Source: an uncultured Pelagibacteraceae bacterium
GTDB taxonomy: Bacteria; Pseudomonadota; Alphaproteobacteria; Pelagibacterales; Pelagibacteraceae
Length of the DNA: 64,000 nucleotides
Reading direction: 5' to 3'
Assembly (NCBI GenBank): GCA_913050185.1
Contig: CAJXBA010000002.1
Span: forward strand, 1-64,000
The position numbers and the translations under genes were made by a program. Numbering within the stretch: position 1 is the stretch's first letter; each line of letters starts with the position of its first letter. This document shows, piece after piece, positions 36,308-45,794 of the stretch. Below the pieces are notes generated by a model. The model did no database searches and was not told the DNA's origin. It was given only the letters and a program-made list of their open reading frames with translations.

Positions 36308-36609
36308 TCAATGTTTTTCTATCAAAGAATGTCTATTATTTAAAGTGTATTTCTATAAATTTATTTCGAATGCTAATAATGCTTGATGTTGCGGGATAAT
36401 GGAAATGGTAAAACACTATATGTGAAAGGATTAATTTTTTTTGAATATTTTTTTAAAATTAATTTTTGTATCCAAAACTTTGCATCTAAATTTTGGGATC
36501 TATACTGTAGTGGTTTTTCAATATTTTTTATAATAAATGTCATACTTGAACTATCATTAATTACATGGCTGAAAAGAGATAAAATTGTGTTATAATTAAA
36601 ACATAAATC
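36308..36609. other. intergenic region without a supported gene
   Basis: About 300 AT-rich bases between tRNA-Arg and the lipoyl-domain gene. An open frame (36383-36595, 70 codons) starts with a weak TTG or ATG, has no Shine-Dalgarno, and encodes a Phe/Ile-rich sequence as expected of AT-rich noise. No stable hairpin or repeat was noticed. Confidence 0.6.
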
Positions 36610-37167
36610 ATGATTACCCAGATAATTGTTCCCGATATTGGTGATTTTAAAGATTTTGAAATTATTGAAATTTTGGTTAAGTCTGGAGATGTAGTTAAAA
36701 AAAATGACTCAATTGTTACTCTTGAAAGCGACAAATCAAGCATGGAGATTCCCTCACCTTTTACTGGAAAAATTTCTACATTAAAAGTTAAATTGGGAGA
36801 CAAGGTATCAAAAGGAAGTATTTTAGCTTTAATTGTAAGTAGAGAAAAAATTAAAAAAGAATCTATAAAACAAAAAAATGAAAAAGCAAAACTAACCGCT
36901 AAGAAAGAGATTTTACCAGAGACTGAAAAAATTATTAAAGAAGCTGAATCAGCTATAACTCAAGAACTAATAAAAAAACCAGTAATTCAAGAATACGAGA
37001 TAAGTGATATATTGGGTGCGGTAGATAGTATTTCTAAAATAGAGAAAAAAAAGAATAAAATAGTAGAAAAAAAAGGTTCTGTTGATAAAGATGATGTTTT
37101 AACTCTCAACAATCAAGTAAAAACAAAAAAAAGTGAAATCCTTGTTCTTAACCGAACGATTGAATAA
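36610..37167 (+). CDS. orphan lipoyl-domain protein
   Basis: 185 residues. Residues 1-78 are a biotinyl/lipoyl domain: IIVPDIGDFKDFEIIEILV, the lipoylation segment LESDKSSMEIPSPFTGKI with the central Lys, and VKLGDKVSKGSILALI. It is most like the N-terminal domain of the pyruvate dehydrogenase E2 subunit. The remaining 107 residues are Lys/Glu-rich and match no E2 peripheral-subunit-binding or catalytic domain that I can see. No E1, E2 or E3 genes surround it. It is either a free-standing lipoyl carrier or a remnant of a longer E2 gene. Confidence 0.72.
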   Translation: MITQIIVPDIGDFKDFEIIEILVKSGDVVKKNDSIVTLESDKSSMEIPSPFTGKISTLKVKLGDKVSKGSILALIVSREKIKKESIKQKNEKAKLTAKKEILPETEKIIKEAESAITQELIKKPVIQEYEISDILGAVDSISKIEKKKNKIVEKKGSVDKDDVLTLNNQVKTKKSEILVLNRTIE

Positions 37168-37254
37168 TATATTGAAACTTTTAATTAAAAAAACCACTTA
37201 AAATAAAGTCTTGAAAAGATTTTGCCTATAAATTAGCGATATAGTTATAGTTCT

Positions 37255-38148
37255 ATGAAAAAGACAATATCGTTTACTTGTTTAATTATTTGTACTTTAA
37301 TTTGGGGAACAACATTCGTTGCCCAAGATACAGGAATGGATAATATAGGCCCATTTACTTTCAATTCTACACGTTTTTTTGTTGCTTTTTTAGCGGTTTC
37401 ACCATTCGTTTTTTTATTTGAGAAAAAAAAAATAATTACACAAATAAAAAATAATATAAACCAATTCACTAAACTTATGATACCCGTCGGAGTATTTTTA
37501 TTTTTAGGAACTGTATTTCAACAAGTTTCATTACTTTATACTAATGTGGCAAATTCTGCTTTCTTTACAATTTTTTATGTACCGATGGTTCCAATCATAA
37601 TTTATTTTATATTTTCCGAAAAATTACACTGGTCCATATGGCCCTCTGTGGTAGCGTGTGTCGCCGGAGGTTATTTTTTGAGCAATATGAGTGATGCCGC
37701 AATCCGGTTTGGTGATGGTTTGGTATTGATTGGCGCTTTATTTTGGGCATTGCATATTATTTATATAGGAAAATTGGTTAAAAAATTCGACCTACCTTTC
37801 TTTATTGCCTTGTTTCAAAATCTATTAGTCGCAATATTATCTTTTTTATTAGTGATTGTATTTGAAGAAATTGATTTTTCTAAAATTAGATTAGAAACAT
37901 TTGAAATTTTGTTTGCAGGAATTTTATCGGGAGGAGCAGCATTCGTTTTACAACTTTTTGGTCAAAGAAATATTCCACCAGCACCCGCAGCAATCGTTAT
38001 GTCACTCGAGGGTGTTTTTGCAGCAATTGCTGCGTGGATAATTTTAAGTCAAATTTTAGATTTTAATAATATTATAGGTTGTACGCTAATACTTGGTGGT
38101 GTTTTGTTATCCCAACTTGTTCCGATTTATGAAAAAAATTATAAGTAA
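37255..38148 (+). CDS. EamA/DMT-family transporter
   Basis: 297 residues, ten hydrophobic helices in two EamA repeats: LIICTLIWGTTFVAQDTGMD in the first and DGLVLIGALFWALHIIYIG in the second, with AAIVMSLEGVFAAIAAWIIL near the end. Drug/metabolite exporter superfamily, usually small-molecule or amino-acid export. The substrate is unknown. Its 3' end overlaps the convergent uppP by 10 bases. Confidence 0.87.
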   Translation: MKKTISFTCLIICTLIWGTTFVAQDTGMDNIGPFTFNSTRFFVAFLAVSPFVFLFEKKKIITQIKNNINQFTKLMIPVGVFLFLGTVFQQVSLLYTNVANSAFFTIFYVPMVPIIIYFIFSEKLHWSIWPSVVACVAGGYFLSNMSDAAIRFGDGLVLIGALFWALHIIYIGKLVKKFDLPFFIALFQNLLVAILSFLLVIVFEEIDFSKIRLETFEILFAGILSGGAAFVLQLFGQRNIPPAPAAIVMSLEGVFAAIAAWIILSQILDFNNIIGCTLILGGVLLSQLVPIYEKNYK

Positions 38149-38906
38149 ACAATAAACAGTATTAGCAGCGAAAGAAAGATTCTGTAGATTACAAATACAT
38201 TTAAGTTAAATTTTCTAATATAATTTAAAAAAAGTGCAATCGTAAAATATGAAAAAATAGATGAAAATATTACAGCAATAATTGCTAAAAAATTAAGTTC
38301 GGCACTCTCCACTTTGTATATATTATAAATTCCCAATACGCTAGCTGCAGCCAAAGTTGGAATTGATAAAAAAAATGAAATTTTTGCAGAATCAAATCTA
38401 CTAAATCCTAAAAACCTTCCCGAAGTAATTGTAATACCCGATCTACTGACCCCGGGTATCAAAGATATGATTTGAAATAAACCGATTATAATTGCCGATT
38501 TATTAGTAAAACCAGTGATAATATTTTTATTACTTTTTGTTTTATCGCTAATATATAAGATTATACCAAAAATTAAAGTTGTCCATCCAATGATTTCTAA
38601 GTTTCTTAAATGATTGATTAATCCGGTTTGATAAAGAACGTAACCTACTGGGATTATTGGAATAGTTCCTATGAGAATTTTTATTAAAAATTTTTTATTT
38701 TGAATAAAATTATATAAATCTTTTCTAAAATAAAATATGATTGCTATTAATGACCCAAGGTGTAGACAGATATCGATTAGTAAATTTTGATTATTGAATT
38801 CATAATACCTGGAAATTAAAACAAAGTGGGCCGCAGAACTTATCGGCAAAAATTCAGAAACACCCTGGATTAGTGCCAAAATCAAAATTTCTATGGAGGA
38901 AAGCAT
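38139..38906 (-). CDS. uppP: undecaprenyl-diphosphatase
   Basis: 255 residues, integral membrane. Removes a phosphate from undecaprenyl diphosphate so the lipid carrier can be reused in peptidoglycan synthesis; also called BacA. Motif 1 is ALIQGVSEFLPISSAAHFVL with the catalytic Glu, and motif 2 LIPGVSRSGITITSGRFLG with the catalytic Ser/Arg. Slightly shorter than the usual 265-275. It overlaps the EamA gene tail to tail. Confidence 0.94.
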   Translation of the reverse strand: MLSSIEILILALIQGVSEFLPISSAAHFVLISRYYEFNNQNLLIDICLHLGSLIAIIFYFRKDLYNFIQNKKFLIKILIGTIPIIPVGYVLYQTGLINHLRNLEIIGWTTLIFGIILYISDKTKSNKNIITGFTNKSAIIIGLFQIISLIPGVSRSGITITSGRFLGFSRFDSAKISFFLSIPTLAAASVLGIYNIYKVESAELNFLAIIAVIFSSIFSYFTIALFLNYIRKFNLNVFVIYRIFLSLLILFIVYL

Positions 38907-39050
38907 CTAAAAACAAGTATCGCATACCAGATATGCAAATTAAATCACAAATTTGTTGGATTATTGAAATTATAGGTCAATGCTTATGTCCTAAAAAGGC
39001 TTTAAGCCTTATTTATCTTAGTATAAAAGCAATAAATACAGAAATAGACC

Positions 39051-40490
39051 ATGTCAAACAAAATGCTTAAATTTGTAGAAATAGATCAAGAAACGCCGAA
39101 CAAAAGAACAGCAGATCAAAGAGTGGACGATTTTAAAGAAATTTACGATCGATTTATTCTTGATATGGTCAAACAACAATCAAGCAGATGTTCTCAATGT
39201 GGAATTCCTTTCTGTCAGATTCATTGTCCCTTACAAAATAATATTCCAGATTGGTTAAAATTGGCATCTGAAAATAGATTCGAAGAAGCGCAAGAATTAG
39301 CTCACAGCACTAATAATATGCCAGAAGTCTGTGGAAGAATTTGTCCGCAAGATCTTTTGTGTGAGGGAAATTGTGTCATTGAACAGTCTGGACATGGAAC
39401 AGTTACAATAGGATCTGTTGAAAAATACGTAGCTGATATTGCATGGGAAAAAGGATGGATTAAACCAATTAAAGTTTTAAAAAATATAGACCAATCTGTC
39501 GGTATTATTGGAGCAGGTCCCGCAGGAATAACGTGTGCAGAGGAACTCAGAAAATTAGGCTACAAAGTTACTATATACGATAGATATGATCGACCAGGTG
39601 GGTTATTAATTTATGGGATACCTAATTTTAAATTAGAAAAATTTGTTGTTGAAAGAAGAACAAATCTTTTAAAACTCGGGGGAATCAATTTTCAACAAAA
39701 TATTGAAGTTGGTAAAACTATATCACTTGATGAGCTTAAAATAAAACATGATGCAATTCTGATTGCCGCAGGAGTTTATAAACCTAGAGAAGCAGATTTA
39801 CCTGGCAATGATTTAAAAAATATATTTTCAGCTTTAAAGTTTCTGACGGCATCAAATCGAAAAGGATTAGGAGATAAAGTAATAGATTTTGACAATGGAA
39901 TTCTTAGCGCTGAAAAAAAAGACGTTATAGTAATCGGAGGTGGCGATACCGCGATGGATTGTGTGAGGACTGCTGTGAGACAGAATGCAAAATCAGTAAA
40001 ATGTTTGTATAGACGAGACAAAGAAAATATGCCGGGTTCAGCAAGAGAAGTTTGTAACGCTAAAGAAGAAGGTGTTGAATTTATTTGGCTTTCAAATTTA
40101 AAAAAGTTTATTGGTACAGAAAAAATTTCGTCAGTTCTTATAGAAAAAATGAAACTTGGTCAGCCTGATTCATCAGGGAGAAAAAAACCAGAGTCCATTC
40201 CAAACTCTCAATTTGAAATTAAAGCCGACATGGCTATTAAAGCTCTAGGTTTTGATCCTGAAAATTTGCCAAAATTATTTAATTGTCCTGATCTGTTAGT
40301 TTCCAAATGGGGTACAATAAAAATTAATTTAAAAACTATGGAAACAAGCCTTCCCGGTGTTTTTGCCGCTGGAGATATAGTAAGAGGTGCATCTCTGGTA
40401 GTTTGGGCGATTAAAGATGGCAGAGATGCAGCGACTGCAATTAACAAATATCTAGAACTCAAGCGAAAAAGTAAAACAAAAGCTGCATAA
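39051..40490 (+). CDS. gltD: glutamate synthase (NADPH) small subunit
   Basis: 479 residues. The N-terminal ferredoxin-like part has the Cys pattern CSQCGIPFCQIHCPLQNNIP and CGRICPQDLLCEGNCV, which bind 4Fe-4S clusters. Two Rossmann motifs follow: VGIIGAGPAGITCAEELRKLG for FAD and VIVIGGGDTAMDCVRTAVR for NADPH. Passes electrons to GltB to make glutamate from glutamine and 2-oxoglutarate. The order gltD-gltB is reversed relative to E. coli. The gltB start is 1 base after its stop. Confidence 0.95.
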   Translation: MSNKMLKFVEIDQETPNKRTADQRVDDFKEIYDRFILDMVKQQSSRCSQCGIPFCQIHCPLQNNIPDWLKLASENRFEEAQELAHSTNNMPEVCGRICPQDLLCEGNCVIEQSGHGTVTIGSVEKYVADIAWEKGWIKPIKVLKNIDQSVGIIGAGPAGITCAEELRKLGYKVTIYDRYDRPGGLLIYGIPNFKLEKFVVERRTNLLKLGGINFQQNIEVGKTISLDELKIKHDAILIAAGVYKPREADLPGNDLKNIFSALKFLTASNRKGLGDKVIDFDNGILSAEKKDVIVIGGGDTAMDCVRTAVRQNAKSVKCLYRRDKENMPGSAREVCNAKEEGVEFIWLSNLKKFIGTEKISSVLIEKMKLGQPDSSGRKKPESIPNSQFEIKADMAIKALGFDPENLPKLFNCPDLLVSKWGTIKINLKTMETSLPGVFAAGDIVRGASLVVWAIKDGRDAATAINKYLELKRKSKTKAA

Positions 40491-40491
40491 A

Positions 40492-43400
40492 ATGAATCTG
40501 TATAACAAGAATTTAAAAAAGTTGATTGAAGGAAATGTTTACAATCCTAATTTTGAACATGATGCTTGTGGAGTTGGTTTGGTTGTATCAACAGAAGGCA
40601 AGAGATCAAGAAAAGTAGTTGAATTTGGAATAGAGGCCTTAAAAGCTGTTTGGCATCGTGGAGCTGTAGATGCTGATGGCAAAACAGGAGACGGAGCTGG
40701 TATTCATATAGAAATCTCAGATAATTTTTTTAAAGAAAGGATCGAAAATGCGGGCCGCAGACATGAAGAAGGCACAATTTGTGTTGGTATGATTTTTCTG
40801 CCAAGAAACGACTATGCTTCTCAAGAAAAATGTAAGACTTTAATCGAAAATGAACTTCTAAATAAAAATTATTATATATACAGATGGAGGCAGGTTCCTG
40901 TTAATACTAGTGTGCTTGGTGTTAAGGCAGAGAATAATAGACCCGAAATTGTTCAGGTAATTTTTAAGTCAAATATTGAAAATTTAGCAGATGAAGATCT
41001 TGAAAGAGATTTATTTGTTATAAGAAAAAGAATTGAAAAACAGTCTAGTATTTTGAAACTAAAAGATTTTTACATTTGCTCTTTCAGTTGTAGATCAATT
41101 ATTTATAAAGGAATGTTTTTAGCAGAAAGTTTATCGAAATTTTATCCAGATTTGATGGATAAAAAATTTATTTCAAGATTTGCAATTTTTCACCAAAGAT
41201 ATTCTACCAATACTTTTCCAAGCTGGGATTTAGCTCAACCTTTCAGAATGTTGGCTCATAATGGAGAAATTAATACACTTAAAGGAAATATTAATTGGAT
41301 GAAAATTCATGAACAAGATATGAGCAGTAAATTTTTTAATGACATTGAATCATTGAAGCCAGTTATTGCGGAAGGCAACTCAGATTCGGCAGCCCTAGAC
41401 AATGTATTTGAGTTACTAGTTAGATCGGGAAAATCAGCTTTATTAACAAAACTTATGTTAATTCCTGACGCATGGTCTAAAAGAAGAAAAACTGTTTCAA
41501 AAACCCATCAACAATTATTTAACTTTTTAAACAGTACTATCGAACCATGGGATGGGCCCGCAGCAATTTCAGCAACAGATGGTAAGTGGATTATTGCCGC
41601 AGAAGACAGAAACGGACTTCGTCCTTTAAGATATACTGTATCCTCTGACAAGTTTTTATTTGCCGGATCAGAAACAGGAATGGTTTCAATTCCACAAGAA
41701 AAAATTATTTCCAAAGGAAGATTGGGACCGGGTCAAATTATTGCAGTCGATTTAGATAAAGGAAAAGTTTATGATAGCAAAAGTATTAAAAATAAAGTTT
41801 CAAAAATTTACAAAAGATATAACAAGCAAATAGTAGATTTAGATAAAAAATTTTGTGTTTCAAAAGAAAAGTTTGTTTACTCAAACAATGAACTGAGGCG
41901 AAGACAATATTTGGCTGGAATAAGTATTGAAGACCTAGAGTTTATCCTACATCCAATGGTTGAAGATTCAAAAGAAGCTGTTGGATCAATGGGCGACGAT
42001 ACACCCATAGCAGTATTATCAGATAGATACAGACCTTTATCACATTTTTTTAGACAAAACTTTAGTCAGGTAACAAATCCTCCAATTGATTCTTTAAGAG
42101 AAAACGAAGTTATGAGTTTAAGAACTCGTTTTGGGAATTTGGGCAACATTCTTGATTTTGAAAATTTAACAGAAGATGATATTTATGTTTTAGAGAGTCC
42201 AATTTTATCTAATGCTCAGTCAGAAAAGTTTATTGATTTTTTTAAAAAAAGTGTAAAAGTTTTAGACTGCACATTTAACATTCAAGGCGATCTAAAAGAA
42301 AGGTTAGATCAATTACGACTTGAAGCTGAAATTGCGGTCCGTGAAGGCTTAAAACATTTGATTTTGAGTGATAAAAAAATCGGTGAAAAAGAAGCTCCAA
42401 TACCAATGGTATTAGCGATAGGTGCAATAAACTCAAGGCTTATTGAATTAGGTATTCGTAGCTTTGCTTCAATTAATGTTCAAACAGGAGAAGCTTTGGA
42501 TACTCATTCTTTTGCTGTTTTACTGGGAGTTGGAGCCACTACTATTAATCCATATATCGCTATTGATTCAATACACCAAAGGCATGAAAAAAAATTATTT
42601 GAAAATCTTAGTTTTGAAGAATGTGTTCATCGATATGTAAAATCTGTGGATAATGGTTTGTTAAAAATTATGTCTAAAATGGGCATTTCGATTTTAAGTG
42701 CCTATAGAGGAGGATGTAATTTCGAAGCGATTGGATTGAGTAGATCAGTTGTAGCAGAGTATTTTCCAGAGATGATATCCCGAATTTCTGGCATCGGATA
42801 TTTTGGAATTGAAAAAAAAATAAAAAAGTTACATAAAAAAACTTTCCAAAAAAATATATCAATACTTCCGATTGGAGGGATATATAAATATAGAAAAAAC
42901 GGCGAAACTCATCAATTTCAAGGACAATTAATTCATACTTTACAACATGCGGTAACCACAAATTCATACGCAGCTTACAAAAAGTATACTGAAGGCATTT
43001 ATAATTTACCCACAATTAATTTGAGAGATTTGTTAGAATTTAAAAAATTAAAAAATCCAATAAATGTTGAAGAAGTTGAATCTGTAGACAATCTAAGAAA
43101 AAGATTCGGAAGTGGAAGCATGTCTCACGGAGCTCTATCCTCCGAAGCTCATAAAACCTTGGCAATTGGCATGAACAGAATAGGTGCTGCATCTTGTAGT
43201 GGCGAAGGAGGAGAAGATTCTAAAAGATTTGCAAAGATGAAAAATGGCGATAGCTCTAACTCAAAAATAAAGCAAATTGCTTCCGCTAGATTTGGGGTAA
43301 CCATTGAATACTTAAATAATTGTGATGAAATAGAAATAAAAATAGCCCAAGGAGCCAAACCTGGAGAAGGAGGTCAATTACCTGGATTTAAAGTATCAAA

Positions 43401-45033
43401 AGAGATTGCAAAATTACGACACTCTACTCCTGGAGTAACTTTAATATCACCACCACCTCATCATGATATCTATTCAATCGAGGATTTAGCTCAACTTATT
43501 TATGATCTTAAACAGTCGAATCCAAGCGCCAGAGTAGGTGTTAAGTTAGTAGCATCAACAGGAGTTGGAACTATTGCGGCAGGTGTAGCAAAAGCTAAGG
43601 CTGATGTGATTTTAATTTCAGGACATTCAGGTGGTACTGGTGCTAGTCCACAAACCAGTGTGAAATATGTTGGAATACCTTGGGAGATGGGAATTACTGA
43701 AGCAAATCAAGTTTTAACTTTAAATGGACTTAGGCACAAAGTTACTTTGAGAACTGACGGTGGAATAAAAACTGGAAGGGACATAGTCATCGCTGCAATG
43801 ATGGGGGCAGAAGAATTTGGGATTGGAACTACTTCCCTGATAGCAATGGGGTGTATAATGGTTCGTCAATGTCACTCAAATACTTGTCCTGTGGGAGTTT
43901 GTACACAAGATGAAAGTTTAAGAAAAAAATTTACAGGAACCCCAGAAAAAGTCGTGAATTTGTTCACTTTTATTGCTCAAGAAGTTAGAGAAATTTTAGC
44001 AGATCTTGGTTTTAAAACTTTAAACGAAATTATTGGTAGAAATGATCTTTTAAAACAGGTGAGCAGAGGTTCATCAAGTTTGGATGATCTAGATTTGAGT
44101 CCATTGTTAATTCAGGCAGATCCTGGAGAAAATGAAAGATATTGCAAAACTAATTCAATTAATGAAGTTCCATCTTCCCTAGATGAAAAAATTTATGATG
44201 ATATAAAATATTCTTTTGATCAAAACAAAAAAATTGAAGCAAATTATGAGATCAAAAACATACATAGAGCCGTTGGAACTCGATTGTCACATTATATTTA
44301 CAAAAGATTCGGAAAAGAAAAAATTGAAAAAAATTCTATTAAAATAAATTTATCAGGATCGGCTGGCCAATCATTGGGAGCTTTTGGTATTCAAGGTTTA
44401 ATGTTAAATGTTACTGGAGACGCGAATGATTATGTTGGGAAAGGACTTTCGGGAGCAACCATTGTAGTAAAACCTTCTTTAAAAAATAATTTGGTCAGTA
44501 ATGAGAATACTATTATTGGCAATACGGTTCTTTATGGTGCAACTTCGGGAAAGCTTTTTGCATCAGGACAATCAGGAGAAAGATTTGCTGTTAGAAATTC
44601 TGGTGCAGAAGCTGTGATAGAAGGTTGTGACTCAAACGGTTGTGAATATATGACAGGAGGTGTAGTTGTTATTTTGGGTAGCGTAGGTGATAATTTTGCG
44701 GCTGGTATGACCGGAGGTATGGCGTTCGTATACGATTCGAATCAAGAATTTGAAAATTACGTAAATCCGAGTTCAGTGATTTGGCAGACAGTCGAAACTA
44801 ATTATTGGAAAAGCTACTTAAAAGATTTGATCAGTGAACATTTTGAAAAAACTCAATCAAAAGTGGCCAAAAAAGTGTTAGAGAACTTTGATGTTGAGCA
44901 GAAAAATTTTGTTCAGATCTGCCCAAAAGAAATGTTAGACAAATTGTCAAATCCTATATCCTTAAAAAACAAAGATTCCAAAAGCCATTTAATAAAAAAT
45001 AACCTAGGAACGATAAGAAATCATATTGTTTAA
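40492..45033 (+). CDS. gltB: glutamate synthase (NADPH) large subunit
   Basis: 1513 residues, normal length. Catalytic amidotransferase Cys is at residue 26 (FEHDACGVGLVV), so a 25-residue propeptide should be removed. Amidotransferase domain (FAIFHQRYSTNTFPSW, AHNGEINTLKGNINW), central domain, FMN-binding synthase domain (KPGEGGQLPGFKV, VILISGHSGGTGASPQTSVK), 3Fe-4S cluster Cys in CIMVRQCHSNTCPVGVC, and the C-terminal GXGXG beta-helix (GATSGKLFASGQSGERF, MTGGVVVILGSVGDNFAAGMTGG). Main route of ammonium assimilation with glutamine synthetase. Its end overlaps the convergent hydrolase by 30 bases. Confidence 0.97.
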   Translation: MNLYNKNLKKLIEGNVYNPNFEHDACGVGLVVSTEGKRSRKVVEFGIEALKAVWHRGAVDADGKTGDGAGIHIEISDNFFKERIENAGRRHEEGTICVGMIFLPRNDYASQEKCKTLIENELLNKNYYIYRWRQVPVNTSVLGVKAENNRPEIVQVIFKSNIENLADEDLERDLFVIRKRIEKQSSILKLKDFYICSFSCRSIIYKGMFLAESLSKFYPDLMDKKFISRFAIFHQRYSTNTFPSWDLAQPFRMLAHNGEINTLKGNINWMKIHEQDMSSKFFNDIESLKPVIAEGNSDSAALDNVFELLVRSGKSALLTKLMLIPDAWSKRRKTVSKTHQQLFNFLNSTIEPWDGPAAISATDGKWIIAAEDRNGLRPLRYTVSSDKFLFAGSETGMVSIPQEKIISKGRLGPGQIIAVDLDKGKVYDSKSIKNKVSKIYKRYNKQIVDLDKKFCVSKEKFVYSNNELRRRQYLAGISIEDLEFILHPMVEDSKEAVGSMGDDTPIAVLSDRYRPLSHFFRQNFSQVTNPPIDSLRENEVMSLRTRFGNLGNILDFENLTEDDIYVLESPILSNAQSEKFIDFFKKSVKVLDCTFNIQGDLKERLDQLRLEAEIAVREGLKHLILSDKKIGEKEAPIPMVLAIGAINSRLIELGIRSFASINVQTGEALDTHSFAVLLGVGATTINPYIAIDSIHQRHEKKLFENLSFEECVHRYVKSVDNGLLKIMSKMGISILSAYRGGCNFEAIGLSRSVVAEYFPEMISRISGIGYFGIEKKIKKLHKKTFQKNISILPIGGIYKYRKNGETHQFQGQLIHTLQHAVTTNSYAAYKKYTEGIYNLPTINLRDLLEFKKLKNPINVEEVESVDNLRKRFGSGSMSHGALSSEAHKTLAIGMNRIGAASCSGEGGEDSKRFAKMKNGDSSNSKIKQIASARFGVTIEYLNNCDEIEIKIAQGAKPGEGGQLPGFKVSKEIAKLRHSTPGVTLISPPPHHDIYSIEDLAQLIYDLKQSNPSARVGVKLVASTGVGTIAAGVAKAKADVILISGHSGGTGASPQTSVKYVGIPWEMGITEANQVLTLNGLRHKVTLRTDGGIKTGRDIVIAAMMGAEEFGIGTTSLIAMGCIMVRQCHSNTCPVGVCTQDESLRKKFTGTPEKVVNLFTFIAQEVREILADLGFKTLNEIIGRNDLLKQVSRGSSSLDDLDLSPLLIQADPGENERYCKTNSINEVPSSLDEKIYDDIKYSFDQNKKIEANYEIKNIHRAVGTRLSHYIYKRFGKEKIEKNSIKINLSGSAGQSLGAFGIQGLMLNVTGDANDYVGKGLSGATIVVKPSLKNNLVSNENTIIGNTVLYGATSGKLFASGQSGERFAVRNSGAEAVIEGCDSNGCEYMTGGVVVILGSVGDNFAAGMTGGMAFVYDSNQEFENYVNPSSVIWQTVETNYWKSYLKDLISEHFEKTQSKVAKKVLENFDVEQKNFVQICPKEMLDKLSNPISLKNKDSKSHLIKNNLGTIRNHIV

Positions 45034-45768
45034 TTCTTTACATATTTTCTTTAAATCATCTTTTCTGGATAAACTATGATCGCCATATTTAATTTTAATT
45101 AACTTTTTTCTCGATTTTTTAAAAATTTTAAAAATTTTTTTAGAAAATTTTAATGGTACAACCTCATCATTTAGTCCATGAAATAAAGTTATTGGTATTT
45201 TCGCATGAATTTCTTTATTCAGTATTTTGTTCTTTCTTCCATCTATAATCAGTTGTTTAGTTAGGGGGTAAGTAAAATCGCCATGTTCAAGATGATAGAT
45301 TTTTTTAGCCATAATTATTTTTTTTATTTTTTTGTTAAATTTTTTCCACATTAATTCTTCTAGAAACTCTGGAGCGGAAGATATACCAAGAAAACCTCTA
45401 ATTTGTTTCTTAAAATCTGAAAATAAATTAAGCGCTATCCAACTACCCATACTTGAACCTACAAAAATTAAATTATTGTTTTTTTTGATTGTTGCTTTAA
45501 TTATTTGTTTTGCGTCATTTGACCATTTAGAAATATTTCCACTTGTAAATTTACCCTTAGATTTTCCATGTCCCGAATATTCGAATTTAAGAAAGTTTAA
45601 TTTCCGTTTTGCGCAAAACTTCTGAATGGCAACAGGTTTTTTTCCTATCATATCACTCATAAACCCATGGAAAAAAACTACTGTAATTTGGCTTTTTTTA
45701 TTTAAAAATAAATATTTTATTTTTCTTTTGCTTGGAAGTAAAAAAAATTTAGATTTTTTGTAGCTCAT
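45004..45768 (-). CDS. alpha/beta hydrolase
   Basis: 254 residues, very Lys-rich. TVVFFHGFMSDMIGKK forms the oxyanion loop, FLKFEYSGHGKSKGKF is the cap-region signature, FVGSSMGSWIAL carries the nucleophile Ser, LFHGLNDEVVPLKFS the Asp and KYGDHSLSRKDD the His. No signal peptide. Serine hydrolase of unknown substrate; similar to alphaproteobacterial proteins annotated as serine aminopeptidase S33-like hydrolases. Converges with gltB (30-base overlap) and is divergent from the glycosyltransferase gene. Confidence 0.82.
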   Translation of the reverse strand: MSYKKSKFFLLPSKRKIKYLFLNKKSQITVVFFHGFMSDMIGKKPVAIQKFCAKRKLNFLKFEYSGHGKSKGKFTSGNISKWSNDAKQIIKATIKKNNNLIFVGSSMGSWIALNLFSDFKKQIRGFLGISSAPEFLEELMWKKFNKKIKKIIMAKKIYHLEHGDFTYPLTKQLIIDGRKNKILNKEIHAKIPITLFHGLNDEVVPLKFSKKIFKIFKKSRKKLIKIKYGDHSLSRKDDLKKICKELNNMISYRS

Positions 45769-45794
45769 TTGACATATTATAATATTTTATAATT

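Noticed and set aside
36383-36595. 70-codon open frame upstream of the lipoyl gene
   Set aside because: No Shine-Dalgarno, several alternative starts, and a Phe/Ile-rich composition expected of AT-rich non-coding DNA; no recognisable domain.
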